DNA of 64,000 bases from an uncultured Alphaproteobacteria bacterium (lineage in GTDB: Bacteria > Pseudomonadota > Alphaproteobacteria > RF32 > CAG-239): contig CASZWJ010000001.1 in assembly GCA_949493535.1 (NCBI GenBank), positions 204,850-268,849 of the forward strand, read 5' to 3'. The notes below the pieces were generated by a model. The model was not told the DNA's origin. It saw nothing but the letters and a program-made list of their open reading frames with translations, and searched no databases. Shown here piece after piece: positions 17,285 to 26,971 of this stretch. How positions within the stretch are numbered: position 1 is the first letter of the stretch; each line of letters opens with the position of its first letter. A program made the position numbers and the translations under genes.

Positions 17285-17668
17285 TTAAGCAGCTTTTTTC
17301 TGATTGGAAGAATTGTTGTCTTTTTTGAATTTGTCTGTAGGCATGCAGAACAAAACCAATAAAGCAATCGGTCCGGCAACGGGAATCAATGCGATAAGGT
17401 AAAACCAGCCGGAAAGGTTGATGTCGCGCAGACGGCGAACGCCGATTGCAATGCTTGGAACCAGCAAAGCCAAACTCAAAACCAAAGTGAAAACCTGAGC
17501 GTTGATGATTCTGTCAATAATGCTGAAGGGAATGCTGACAACTACATAGCACAAAATGAAATACCAGTATTGAGAACGGGTAGCACGGCCTTTGAAGTCA
17601 GCATATTGAGTTTTCAAAACATTTACAAAATATTGGTTAAAACCATTTTTAAGTTTTTCTAAGTTCAT
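17285..17668 (-). CDS. DUF805 family inner-membrane protein
   Basis: 127 residues with several hydrophobic helices. The DUF805 (YhaH-like) features are YADFKGRATRSQYWYF near the N-terminus and GVRRLRDINLSGWFYLI in the middle. The role of the family is unknown. ATG at 17668 is chosen because AGGAGAAAGATA precedes it directly; a longer frame to 17686 would include the ribosome site. The C-terminus is basic. Confidence 0.9.
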   Translation of the reverse strand: MNLEKLKNGFNQYFVNVLKTQYADFKGRATRSQYWYFILCYVVVSIPFSIIDRIINAQVFTLVLSLALLVPSIAIGVRRLRDINLSGWFYLIALIPVAGPIALLVLFCMPTDKFKKDNNSSNQKKAA

Positions 17669-17922
17669 TATCTTTCTCCTAAACAAAACGGGATAAAAAA
17701 TACCGGAATTCCGGAATATTTTCTATTGCTTTTAATCAAATACTTATTCATTAAAAATGCAAATAAAAAATTTAGGATATTAATAAAAAAGTGTATGTTT
17801 ATATATTCATGTAAGTTGAGGTATCGGTTTTTTGGATAGCAGATGTCTGATATTCGTGATTGTCGCAGTAAGACGCTTGTGTTAGAATCTTTCATATTTA
17901 CATGATTTGGACGGAGCAGTTA

Positions 17923-18810
17923 ATGATCTCTAAAAAAGATATTTCCAAGCTTGAGGGGTTGTTGTACCTTTATGCTGTTTCAAAAACCAACAGCAAACGC
18001 GAAGTGGCCGGAAAGCTTGGAACGTCTGTTGATACTGTCAGCAAATATTTGTCTGATTTGGAAAGTGAACTTAAAACTTATCTTTTGGTCAGCAATGGCC
18101 GAGGAACGGTCATTACGCCCGAGGGCGAACGGATACTTGATGCCGCGAATGATATTGTGCGTGTTATGCGCAGTATAAGCGAGATTGATAACGAGGCTGC
18201 GGAAGATATATACAACGGATGCGTTAAGATAGGCATGCCGGATTCCATAGCTGATTATATCGGTTCGGAGTGGCTGGCTGATTTTTATCAGAAATATCCC
18301 GATGTTCAGGTCGAAAACCAAATCATGTCAGGGCTTTCCCGTTCTGATGCAGATATCTGGCTGCAATATGAGCCGCCTGTCGATATGGACGGGAGCTGGA
18401 TGCTGATTCGATCTAAAATGGTGCCGTGCGGCCTGTTTGCTTCGCAACAGTATATTGAAAAGTTCGGCGTGCCGAAAAGTGTGGGCGATTTATTGGAAAA
18501 TCATCGGATTTGCGATAAAGACAACCATGAGCGCTGTGTGAACGGCTGGAAAGATTTGGCTGACAAGGCCAAGCATTTGGTTTATCGCACAAATTCAATC
18601 TTTTCGCACCGTTCTGTGTTGAATAAGGGGATTGGCATCGGCGTTTGCCCGCTTTCATATGGTTGTGAGAATTTAGTTCATATTTTGAAGAAAGAAATCG
18701 GTTTTACGCTTAACGTCTATTTAATGGCCGCAAGGGAAGCTTTGGATATTCCCCGCGTTCGAGCTTTGCTTGATTATTTGAAAAACGTGCTTGATGAAAG
18801 ATATGCATAG
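17923..18810 (+). CDS. LysR-family transcriptional regulator
   Basis: About 295 residues. The N-terminal winged helix-turn-helix spans roughly residues 5-65 (SKREVAGKLGTSVDTVSKYLSDLE), followed by the LysR substrate-binding fold (VKIGMPDSIADYIG... and a C-terminal lobe). ATG 17923 has GGAGCAGTTA upstream; an in-frame ATG at 17902 lies before it. The HTH is more divergent than usual. The target is unclear: neighbours are the DUF805 gene (divergent) and a lipoprotein (convergent). Confidence 0.85.
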   Translation: MISKKDISKLEGLLYLYAVSKTNSKREVAGKLGTSVDTVSKYLSDLESELKTYLLVSNGRGTVITPEGERILDAANDIVRVMRSISEIDNEAAEDIYNGCVKIGMPDSIADYIGSEWLADFYQKYPDVQVENQIMSGLSRSDADIWLQYEPPVDMDGSWMLIRSKMVPCGLFASQQYIEKFGVPKSVGDLLENHRICDKDNHERCVNGWKDLADKAKHLVYRTNSIFSHRSVLNKGIGIGVCPLSYGCENLVHILKKEIGFTLNVYLMAAREALDIPRVRALLDYLKNVLDERYA

Positions 18811-18821
18811 ATGTTCCGTTC

Positions 18822-18850
18822 AAAAAAGCCTCCGTCAGGAGGCTTTTTTT
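18822..18850. terminator. Bidirectional terminator
   Basis: AAGCCTCC (18826-18833), GTCA loop, GGAGGCTT (18838-18845), with A-run and T-run on the two sides. Shared by the LysR gene and the facing lipoprotein gene. Confidence 0.9.
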
Positions 18851-19136
18851 ATTCTCTGATTAATGGCGCCGGGTTTTTGGAATGTTGCGGCGACTGGTTC
18901 TTCATGAAAACATTTTCATTGCTGTCTTTGCGCCCTTCGACCTGAAGCTGAGGATTAACAAAATTTGTATTTCCCCGCTCATAAAAATAAAAATCGCGAC
19001 GAATAGCTGCTTTGTCTTTAATTGACAATTCATTCCATTCTTTTTCGCTCATGCCGTACGGAAAAGTTTCTTTCGGAGCGCTTGTGAAGCAGGCGGAAAC
19101 AGCCAGCACCATTCCTAACATGATTAACTTCTTCAT
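18849..19136 (-). CDS. Small hypothetical lipoprotein
   Basis: 95 residues beginning MKKLIMLGMVLAVSACFTS, a lipoprotein signal with lipobox AVSAC (Cys at 16). The rest is hydrophilic (FPYGMSEKEWNELSIKDKAA). ATG 19136 follows GGAGGACAGGATA, an excellent ribosome site, which decides the start over 19151. No family recognised. Confidence 0.75.
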   Translation of the reverse strand: MKKLIMLGMVLAVSACFTSAPKETFPYGMSEKEWNELSIKDKAAIRRDFYFYERGNTNFVNPQLQVEGRKDSNENVFMKNQSPQHSKNPAPLIRE

Positions 19137-19370
19137 TATCCTGTCCTCCATAATATATCATCGAATATTATAGTATAATTTTTGCCGTTTTTCTACAAAA
19201 GATTAATTTTGTGTACAGAATAATCGGCCTGCCAGCTAAAAATTTTAATTAATGGAATCTTTAGAATCAAAGTTGTATGATTTCAGGCATAACGAATGCG
19301 AATCTGAGCTTTGTTTTGAGCCGGATATCGTTATAACAAATATGGTATCAATTATATAAGGAAAATTTAT

Positions 19371-21800
19371 ATGTTGAGTTTGAAAAAAATCGGTGCTTTT
19401 ACATCGGCGTTCTTGCTGATGTTGGCAGCGTTTACAGGTAAAGCTTCGGCTTCGGAGATTGATTTGAATATTCCGATGCTGGATGTCGGTTACAATATTT
19501 TCGGCTATGCCGTCACAGGTTCTCAAATCTTGTTTTATGGTTTGGGAATTTGTGTTTTAGGGCTGTTTTTCGGTTTGTATGAATTTGTAAAAATCAAAAA
19601 AATGCCGGCACATAAATCAATGTTAGATGTGTCTGACCTGATTTATTCGACTTGCAAAACCTATATGAAGCAACAAGCCAAATTGTTGGTTGTTTTGGAA
19701 GTTTTCATTGCCGCCTGCATTTTCTATTATTTCTTCGGGTTGCAGTCTACGCCGCTGCCGAAGGTTTTGACAATTCTCAGCTGGTCGGTTCTCGGGATTC
19801 TCGGTTCTTACTGTGTGGCTTGGTTCGGCATGCGTATTAATACTTACGCCAATTCCCGCACCGCTTTTGATTCTCTTAAAGGCAAAGCCTATTCTGTTAT
19901 GAGCCTGCCGCTGCGTTCCGGTATGTCTATCGGCGTTATGCTTATTTGCGTTGAGCTGATTATGATGATTGCCATTCTGCTCTTTGTTCCAAGAGACAGT
20001 GCCGGCGCTTGCTTTATCGGTTTTGCTATTGGCGAATCGCTTGGCGCTTCCGCATTGCGTATCTGCGGCGGTATTTTTACCAAGATTGCCGACATCGGCG
20101 CAGACTTGATGAAGATTATTTTTAAAATTGATGAAGACGATGCCCGCAATCCGGGGGTGATTGCCGATTGTGTCGGCGATAATGCCGGCGACTCTGTCGG
20201 TCCGACTGCCGACGGTTTTGAAACATACGGCGTAACCGGCGTGGCTCTCATCAGCTTTATCGTTCTCGGTGCCGGCATGATGTATATGCCGAACGGAGAG
20301 CTTGCTCTGATGCAGAATGGAATTGATATTCAGGCGCGTTTGATTGTCTGGATTTTCACCATGCGCTTGTTGATGATTGTGACGTCAATGGTGTCTTACT
20401 GGCTGAACTCAAAAGTCTGCAAAGCCATTTTCGGCAACAGACAATCATTCAATTTTGAAACGCCGTTGACCTCTTTGGTTTGGTTTACATCCATTATCTC
20501 CATTCTGGTTACTTTCGGCGTCTCTTATGTTATGATCGGCGATATGGGCGACGATTTGTGGTGGAAACTTTCGGTCATCATTTCCTGCGGTACTTTGGCT
20601 GCGGCTTTGATTCCCGAGTTTACCAAAGCCTTTACGTCTTCAAAATCAAAACACGTGGCAGAGATTGTCAATGCCAGCCGCGAAGCAGGCGCTTCCCTGA
20701 ATATTATTTCGGGTATTGTGGCCGGTAACTTCTCCGCTTTCTGGAATGGTCTGGTTATTGTCGGTTTGATGGCTGTGGCTTACTTCACGTCTATTTCCGG
20801 CTTGGATCCGTATATGGTCTATCCGACAGTATTTGCTTTCGGTTTGGTCGCTTTCGGTATGCTCGGCATGGGACCTGTAACAATTGCCGTCGACAGCTAT
20901 GGCCCGGTTACCGATAATGCCCAGTCTGTTTTTGAATTGTCTCAGATTGAAGATATTAAAGGCATTCACAAAGAGATTGAAAAAGATTATGGTTTTAATC
21001 CCGATTTTGAACAAGGCAAACAGCTGCTGGAAGAAAATGATTCTGCCGGCAATACGTTCAAAGCAACGGCTAAGCCGGTTTTAATCGGTACAGCCGTTAT
21101 CGGTGCAACAACGATGATTTTCTCGATCATTTTGCTGCTCAATCTGAAATTAATGCTGCTTGATCCGAATGTTTTGTTCGGCATGATTTTGGGCGGCGCG
21201 GTTATTTACTGGTTCTCCGGCGCTTCCATGCAGGCGGTTTCGACCGGTGCTTATCGCGCAGTCAACTACATCAAAGAACATATTCACCTTGACGGAAAAA
21301 CAGCCGCATCCGAAACGGATACCAAAAAGGTTGTTAAAATCTGCACGCAATATGCGCAGAAGGGAATGTTCAACATTTTTGTTGTTATTTTCTCCTTTAC
21401 GATTGCATTTGCCTGCTTTGATGCCAACCTTTTTGCCAGTTATCTGATTTCAATTGCCATTTTTGGCCTGTTCCAGGCTTTGTTTATGGCCAATGCCGGC
21501 GGCGCTTGGGATAATGCCAAGAAAGTGGTTGAGGTTGATTTGCATGAAAAAGGCACTGACTTGCATGCTGCAACCGTGGTCGGCGATACGGTCGGCGATC
21601 CTTACAAGGATACATCTTCCGTTGCGCTGAACCCCATTATCAAGTTCACAACCTTGTTTGGTTTGCTGGCTGTCGAAATGGCGGTTGCAGCTCCGCGCTG
21701 TATTTCTCTCGGCCTTGGCATTTTCTTCTTTGTTGTCGGATTGGCTTTTGTTTTAAAGTCTTTCTACGGCATGCGTATTGAAACGACCAAGAACCAATAG
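19371..21800 (+). CDS. hppA: Membrane-bound proton-translocating pyrophosphatase (divergent type)
   Basis: 809 residues with about 16 hydrophobic segments and an N-terminal signal-like segment. PPi-binding motifs are present: DIGADLMKI, EDDARNPGVIADCVGDNAGD, and near the C-terminus DNAKK and GDTVGDPYKDTS. These couple PPi hydrolysis to cation transport across the inner membrane. At the position that sets potassium dependence the sequence is GNTFKA with Lys564, as in K+-independent enzymes (GNTTKA). The motif VGDNAGDSVGPTADGFETYG differs from the common form, pointing to a divergent branch, possibly the Na+-regulated proton pumps. Proton pumping is inferred. Confidence 0.93.
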   Translation: MLSLKKIGAFTSAFLLMLAAFTGKASASEIDLNIPMLDVGYNIFGYAVTGSQILFYGLGICVLGLFFGLYEFVKIKKMPAHKSMLDVSDLIYSTCKTYMKQQAKLLVVLEVFIAACIFYYFFGLQSTPLPKVLTILSWSVLGILGSYCVAWFGMRINTYANSRTAFDSLKGKAYSVMSLPLRSGMSIGVMLICVELIMMIAILLFVPRDSAGACFIGFAIGESLGASALRICGGIFTKIADIGADLMKIIFKIDEDDARNPGVIADCVGDNAGDSVGPTADGFETYGVTGVALISFIVLGAGMMYMPNGELALMQNGIDIQARLIVWIFTMRLLMIVTSMVSYWLNSKVCKAIFGNRQSFNFETPLTSLVWFTSIISILVTFGVSYVMIGDMGDDLWWKLSVIISCGTLAAALIPEFTKAFTSSKSKHVAEIVNASREAGASLNIISGIVAGNFSAFWNGLVIVGLMAVAYFTSISGLDPYMVYPTVFAFGLVAFGMLGMGPVTIAVDSYGPVTDNAQSVFELSQIEDIKGIHKEIEKDYGFNPDFEQGKQLLEENDSAGNTFKATAKPVLIGTAVIGATTMIFSIILLLNLKLMLLDPNVLFGMILGGAVIYWFSGASMQAVSTGAYRAVNYIKEHIHLDGKTAASETDTKKVVKICTQYAQKGMFNIFVVIFSFTIAFACFDANLFASYLISIAIFGLFQALFMANAGGAWDNAKKVVEVDLHEKGTDLHAATVVGDTVGDPYKDTSSVALNPIIKFTTLFGLLAVEMAVAAPRCISLGLGIFFFVVGLAFVLKSFYGMRIETTKNQ

Positions 21801-21814
21801 AGGTTTAGGCTGTT

Positions 21815-21853
21815 AAACAAAAACCCCTGTCTCAGCGGCAGGGGTTTTTGTTG
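21815..21853. terminator. Bidirectional terminator (hppA / CDF transporter)
   Basis: ACAAAAACCCCTG (21817-21829) pairs fully with CAGGGGTTTTTGT (21839-21851). Confidence 0.92.
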
Positions 21854-22840
21854 TTAACGGCGTTTCTTTTTCAGATTTTTTTTGAGTTTGTGGTCGAGCC
21901 GTTCTTCCTTGATGCCGACAGGGTCTTGGTGAATGACGATGACGGCGTTGGGGTAGGCGTCCAGCAAGTTGTCTTCAACCAAATCAGTCATGTCATGCGC
22001 GGCAGCAAGAGACAGGTCGCCGTCCAATTCCAAATGAAATTCAAACATATAACGTCCGCCCAAGTCGCGTGTGCGCAAATCATGCAACCCTTTGGAAAAC
22101 GGGCATTCCATAACAATTTTGGAAATGTCGCTGCGGATTTCATCGCTTAATTCCGCGTCCATTAAGGTTTTGACGGCGTCTAACGCAATGTGATACGCAT
22201 TATAGAGCAGGTAGGCTGAAATGGCGACGGCAGTCAGGCTGTCAAACCAGCTGACTGCAAAAAATTTGACGACAAACAAAGAGACAATGATTGATATGTT
22301 TGTCATAATGTCGACCATATAATGTGCGCTGTCAGCGCTGATAGCCTGAGACTCGGTCATGCGGGTAACGTAGCGCTGGTAGCTGACCAGAGCAATTGTC
22401 GAAATCAATGCGATAACCATGATAACAATACCGGCGGTTGTTTGTTCTATCGGCTGCGGGTAGAACAGGCGGCGGATTCCGTCATACATAATGAAAATGC
22501 CGGAACCGGCAATGAAAGCCGACTGAATAAGCGCCGAAATAGATTCTGCCTTGCCATAGCCATAGCGGAAATAATAGCTTTCCGGCTGGGAGGAAAACCT
22601 GACGGCTACAACGGTTGCCGCCGAGGCAAAAATATCCGTCAGGCTGTCTATCATTGAAGATAAAACAGCCAATGAACCGGTATACATTGCGCCGAATATT
22701 TTAAGCAGGCACAGGCTGATTGATAACGTAAGGCTTGCGGCGGTCGCCGATTTTTTCAGTTTATTTTTTTGTTCCTGTGTCAGATATTTCGTTTGGGACA
22801 ACATTTCTGATTTTTTCCATTGCAGTTTTTGTAATTTCAT
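21854..22840 (-). CDS. Cation diffusion facilitator (FieF/CDF-type) metal efflux transporter
   Basis: 328 residues, six transmembrane helices and a C-terminal cytoplasmic domain. Metal-site residues are visible as SMIDSLTD (helix 2) and HYMVD (helix 5). The C-terminal domain contains the HDLRTRDLGGRYMFEFHLELD and IHQDP features of CDF proteins. Likely exports Fe(II)/Zn(II)-type cations. The start at 22840 has CAGGG upstream and overlaps the large ABC gene by 80 bp; ATG 22804 is an alternative. Last gene of the rlmB-to-CDF minus-strand run. Confidence 0.9.
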   Translation of the reverse strand: MKLQKLQWKKSEMLSQTKYLTQEQKNKLKKSATAASLTLSISLCLLKIFGAMYTGSLAVLSSMIDSLTDIFASAATVVAVRFSSQPESYYFRYGYGKAESISALIQSAFIAGSGIFIMYDGIRRLFYPQPIEQTTAGIVIMVIALISTIALVSYQRYVTRMTESQAISADSAHYMVDIMTNISIIVSLFVVKFFAVSWFDSLTAVAISAYLLYNAYHIALDAVKTLMDAELSDEIRSDISKIVMECPFSKGLHDLRTRDLGGRYMFEFHLELDGDLSLAAAHDMTDLVEDNLLDAYPNAVIVIHQDPVGIKEERLDHKLKKNLKKKRR

Positions 22841-25800
22841 AGAAATTGCCCTGCATATATTCAGAAAAAGTTTTTAACGTCGTGTCTTTCGGTACAGAGG
22901 CAAAATCGTAAGTTACAAAATATTTACTCTCTTTTTCCCAAAAAGAAAGTTTTATTTTCTCGTTGCCCTCAACTTGCAGGTTTATGACAAATAATTCCTT
23001 AGGATTTTTTATGTCTTCAGAAACTCCTGTAATTTCGGTATTGAGCATATATTTTGCCAGGTCAGCAAGGATGTTTTTGTCTGTTATATGATTGAAGCTT
23101 AAGAAGCGTCCGAATCTTAAATCCCAAAGCCTGCTGAATGTCCATTCGCTTTGTTTTGTTGATAAGTCTATCAATTCTATTTCAACCAGCCAGACTTGGA
23201 ATTGGTTGTCAAATTTGATATATGCGGCTCTTGTGCCCCGTCCGATTTCAATATCATAACGGCCGACTTCAAAGGCTTCAATGGTTTGCCCCGTTTTGTT
23301 TTTCAGTTCGACTCTGATGTTAGGAGAATCGTTAACAGTTATCGGTTGTAATCCGAATTTTGACAGGTTTTCGGCTTTGTCTGATTTTTTCTCATAATAA
23401 CGGGCTTCAATCAGCGCGCTTAAGAAACTGCGCATACGGTCTTGCAGAACCAGCAGGTGCGGTTCTCCTTCCAGTTTCCAAAGGTTGTCTTCTTTATAGA
23501 AATTCAGGCTTTGTCCGTGTCCGGCCAGCGTTATTTTTTCAATTTCGTTAATTTTGCTGCCAAGGCCGGCAAAGAAAGGTTTGCCTTCATAGGAATCTAT
23601 TTCTCCGCGGCTGTCCGTATAAACCGACAGGATGCCCGTTCCCAGCAAGAGCAATGTTGCTGATGCCAAAGGCAGTATTTTGCCGCCGTGAAATCTGTTT
23701 GCGTTCCGAATTGTTTTGCGATACTTTCCTGTGAACAGCATATAGAGGATGATACCGGCTATAATGGCCAATGGCACGGCGTAGATATTGAAAAATTTTA
23801 CTTTGGTGTCGATTTTGTTTATTTCAGTATTTAAATCTTTGCCGATATTACGCAGCTCTTGGCGCTGGCTGTCCAGTTTTTTGCGTATATTGGCAATGAT
23901 TGCCAGTTCGTCCGGCGTGAAATTGTCGCGCCCTTCAAAATTCTTTTTGCCCCAAATTTCTGTCAGGCCTTCTTTAGTGTGTTCTATACGGTCAAGAATT
24001 TCCTGTTCTTTAATTTTGAAATTTTGGCGCGCTTGTTTACGCAGATTTTCAATTCCGCCGAATTTTCGTTCTTTGGCAGATTTGCCGCGCAATTCAATCA
24101 GGCTGTCTTCTCCGGTCAGGATATCAAGCGAATTGAGGACAAAGTTGGCATTGTCAAAAATCGGGATAATCAGGTTGCCGTCCTGCATTGTTATCGTTTT
24201 GGCCCAGAAGTTGTCATAAAGCAGATCCGTATCGGCTACGGCAATGACTTCAAAGGGGCGTTGCGGTGACTTGCTAACGATGTGAACCGCTATAATCTTA
24301 GTGTAATTGTCTTTTTTGAACTTGCGCAGCAGCTGGTTGGGATCAAGGTTTTTTTGTGCCCATTCGGCGCTGACTGCGGCTGAATTTATGCTTGATTTAA
24401 GCAGAGGAATAAAGAGAATGTCTTGGGAATCTGACGGGCTCAGCGCAGAAGCCGAACTGACCAGAAATTGTTTTAAGTTTTTTGTTTCAGGCATCATATG
24501 GTTGATGTCTTCAAAGGGGATATAAAATTGCAGCAGGTCTTGCGTGTAGTTTGGATTTGCGGAGTCTTTCCCCAACTGTACGGTTAACGAGTTGTCCAAA
24601 TCAGCTACCACGGCATTTTTGTTGAATTGGAATCCCCAATCTTTATCCAAGCCGCCCAAATCAGAGGATTTGAATTCTTCCGTTACCGGTGCAAAAGTGC
24701 GCTGGGCGTCGGTTGCAACGTCCAAAAATACCATAACTTTGCCGCCGCCATAACTATAATTGCGGATAGCTTCAATCATATCTTGGCTGAAGTCGCGCGG
24801 ATGTATAATTATCAGAGCGTCAAGCTCATCGGAAATATCTTCGGCGTTGGAAAGCGATTTGACGTTATAAAATTTTTCCAGTTGGTTGATGATTTCCCAA
24901 CGAGAGGTTGCCACATTCTGAATAACAGTGTCAAAAATCGGCAGCGTGCTAATGATGCCGATATTCTTTTTCCGGTGGTGCAATTGATAGATTGTTTCGG
25001 TTAAGTCTTGCTCCAGCAGGTTTTGGCGTTCCAAAGCCAAAAACGGAATTGCTGAAAAGTCGTCAATGCTGTTGCTGACTGTTAAGCCGAAATAAGCTGG
25101 CTGGTTGATGTCAATCAACGGTATGGCTTTTAAGCCGCGGCTGATTGCATGGTCTTCAGCCTTGCTGAACGGTTCCGGATTATAAACGGCATAATTTAAT
25201 TTTCCGTCCGAAAGGGCTTCGTATTGTTTCAGCATAATGCGGATTTGGTCAAACATCAGCCGGAAAGACGGATTGCGGCGGCCCAGTTCATCCGTGTAAT
25301 AAAGTTTGACGGTTATGGGTTCCGGCAGGTTTTTTAATGTTTTGCGCGTGGTATCCGTCAGCGTGAATATTTTTTCTTCGGTAAAGTCATATTGGACAGA
25401 GCGGGTTAAGTTATTGGCTATCAGATTAAGCCCTATAAAGCCGAGCAAAAGGAATAAGAATACCAGCAGATAATAATTGCGGCTGGTGGATTTTAAGAAA
25501 CTGGCGGTGCCTGCCGTTCTAAAGCTGACAATAATTACGGTTGTAAAATTGAACAGCAGAATAATTGAGGCAAAAAAGATAATATCGCGTGCTTCAACCA
25601 AGCCGCGGCTGATTGTGAAAAAGTGGGTTTCAAAGCTGAATGAGGCTATCATATCAACGATTGAGAGCGGCGCAAACAAGCGGAAGAAAGACAAAACGTA
25701 TTCCAAACCGCTGAGCATGAACAGCAAGTTGGCGATAACAGCCAGAACCAAGGCGATAACCTGATTTTTGGTGAGGGCAGACATCGTTTGGGAAATGGCA

Positions 25801-26240
25801 AGCATGCAGCCGGCAAGAATCCAGCTGCCGATATAGCTGACGGCAATGACGGAATTGTCAGGAGATCCCAGCAGGTTTACCGTAATCCAAAAAGGAAAAG
25901 TCAGAAGCAAAGCTAAGCCAGAGAAAATCCAAGACGCAAAAAATTTGCCCCAAACGAGATTGGCGGTAGAAACCGGCATGGTCATAATCTGGACAATGGT
26001 TTTGGTTCTGAATTCTTCGGACCACAAACGCATTGATATACCGGGCAGAAACAGCAGATAAAGCCATGGCTGATAAGAGAACATCGGCAGCAGCGAGGCT
26101 TGCCCACGGTCAAAGAAATTGCCGAAATATATCGCAAAAGAGCCGTTGAGCAGCAAAAAGGCGATTAAATAAACATATGCCAGCGGAGAAGTAAAGTAAC
26201 GGATTAATTCGTTTTTGGTGACAATCCATAAATTTTTCAT
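22761..26240 (-). CDS. Fused ABC permease-GldG-DUF4340 protein
   Basis: A single 1159-residue frame. Residues ~1-250 form an ABC-2 (GldF-like) permease with six hydrophobic segments, opening MKNLWIVTKNELIRYFTSPL. Residues ~260-835 are a GldG-type part: a membrane anchor, then YDFTEEKIFTLTDTTRKTLK and a large extracytoplasmic domain ending in another helix. Residues ~850-1155 resemble DUF4340 (SKINEIEKITLAG...LWKLEGEP). In many proteobacteria these are two or three separate genes. Its start codon overlaps the ABC ATPase stop (TAATG). Substrate unknown; gliding function is not implied. Confidence 0.85.
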   Translation of the reverse strand: MKNLWIVTKNELIRYFTSPLAYVYLIAFLLLNGSFAIYFGNFFDRGQASLLPMFSYQPWLYLLFLPGISMRLWSEEFRTKTIVQIMTMPVSTANLVWGKFFASWIFSGLALLLTFPFWITVNLLGSPDNSVIAVSYIGSWILAGCMLAISQTMSALTKNQVIALVLAVIANLLFMLSGLEYVLSFFRLFAPLSIVDMIASFSFETHFFTISRGLVEARDIIFFASIILLFNFTTVIIVSFRTAGTASFLKSTSRNYYLLVFLFLLLGFIGLNLIANNLTRSVQYDFTEEKIFTLTDTTRKTLKNLPEPITVKLYYTDELGRRNPSFRLMFDQIRIMLKQYEALSDGKLNYAVYNPEPFSKAEDHAISRGLKAIPLIDINQPAYFGLTVSNSIDDFSAIPFLALERQNLLEQDLTETIYQLHHRKKNIGIISTLPIFDTVIQNVATSRWEIINQLEKFYNVKSLSNAEDISDELDALIIIHPRDFSQDMIEAIRNYSYGGGKVMVFLDVATDAQRTFAPVTEEFKSSDLGGLDKDWGFQFNKNAVVADLDNSLTVQLGKDSANPNYTQDLLQFYIPFEDINHMMPETKNLKQFLVSSASALSPSDSQDILFIPLLKSSINSAAVSAEWAQKNLDPNQLLRKFKKDNYTKIIAVHIVSKSPQRPFEVIAVADTDLLYDNFWAKTITMQDGNLIIPIFDNANFVLNSLDILTGEDSLIELRGKSAKERKFGGIENLRKQARQNFKIKEQEILDRIEHTKEGLTEIWGKKNFEGRDNFTPDELAIIANIRKKLDSQRQELRNIGKDLNTEINKIDTKVKFFNIYAVPLAIIAGIILYMLFTGKYRKTIRNANRFHGGKILPLASATLLLLGTGILSVYTDSRGEIDSYEGKPFFAGLGSKINEIEKITLAGHGQSLNFYKEDNLWKLEGEPHLLVLQDRMRSFLSALIEARYYEKKSDKAENLSKFGLQPITVNDSPNIRVELKNKTGQTIEAFEVGRYDIEIGRGTRAAYIKFDNQFQVWLVEIELIDLSTKQSEWTFSRLWDLRFGRFLSFNHITDKNILADLAKYMLNTEITGVSEDIKNPKELFVINLQVEGNEKIKLSFWEKESKYFVTYDFASVPKDTTLKTFSEYMQGNFYEITKTAMEKIRNVVPNEISDTGTKK

Positions 26241-26968
26241 TATTTGTCTCCTGCAGTCAATTTTTTGAAAGCCTGTTCCAATGTTTGCGCATCCGCTTTA
26301 AAAAGAATATCTTTCAAAGTTCCGTCGACAAGTATTCGGCCCTTGTTTATTAAGAGGATGCGGGTTGCGATTGATTCCGCTTCTTCCAATAAATGGGTTG
26401 AAATAAGAATGGTTTTGTCTTTTCCCATTTCTTTTATCAGGTTGCGCATATGTTCTTTTTGATTGGGATCAAGCCCGTCCGTCGGTTCGTCCAGCAGCAA
26501 AATTTCGGGGTCGGATAAAATGCTTTGCGCAAAACCCACGCGTCGCAAGTAGCCTTTGGAAAGAGTTTCTATTTTCTGATCCATAATATTTGTGATTTTG
26601 GCGGTTTCTGCAACGGCATTGACGCGTTTGGCTTTGTCTTTGCCGTAAAAACCTCTTAATTCCGCCATGTAATTTAAAAAAGTGCGGACGTTTAAGTCAG
26701 GATAGAGCGGAGAGCCTTCCGGCAAGAAACCGATGTGTTTTTTTGCTTCGAGCGCATTTTCGCCGATGTTTTTACCGCAGACTAAAATTTCTCCGGAACT
26801 TGGAGCTAAAAATCCGGTAATCATATTCATCAGGGTTGATTTTCCGGCGCCGTTTGGACCGAGAATGGCTATTATTTCTCCGGTTTGGGCTTTAAAGCTT
26901 AAATCATTGACGGCATGGAGACTGCCAAAATTTTTGTTCAGATTTTTAATTCGGAGAGATGTCTGCAT
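26240..26968 (-). CDS. ABC transporter ATP-binding protein (GldA-like)
   Basis: 242 residues. Walker A GPNGAGKS (37-44), signature LSKGY (136-140), Walker B ILLLDEP (156-162) followed by TDGLDP, and the H-loop STHLLEE. It is the ATPase for the permease-GldG fusion immediately downstream, coupled by a 1-bp stop/start overlap. The drug/lipid-exporter type (CcmA/GldA) is the closest family. Starts 3 bp after the binding-protein-like gene stop. Confidence 0.95.
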   Translation of the reverse strand: MQTSLRIKNLNKNFGSLHAVNDLSFKAQTGEIIAILGPNGAGKSTLMNMITGFLAPSSGEILVCGKNIGENALEAKKHIGFLPEGSPLYPDLNVRTFLNYMAELRGFYGKDKAKRVNAVAETAKITNIMDQKIETLSKGYLRRVGFAQSILSDPEILLLDEPTDGLDPNQKEHMRNLIKEMGKDKTILISTHLLEEAESIATRILLINKGRILVDGTLKDILFKADAQTLEQAFKKLTAGDK

Positions 26969-26971
26969 GGC

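Noticed and set aside
17669-17895. 75-codon minus-strand frame upstream of the DUF805 gene
   Set aside because: AT-rich, no ribosome site or domain, and it covers the ribosome site and promoter region of the DUF805 gene.
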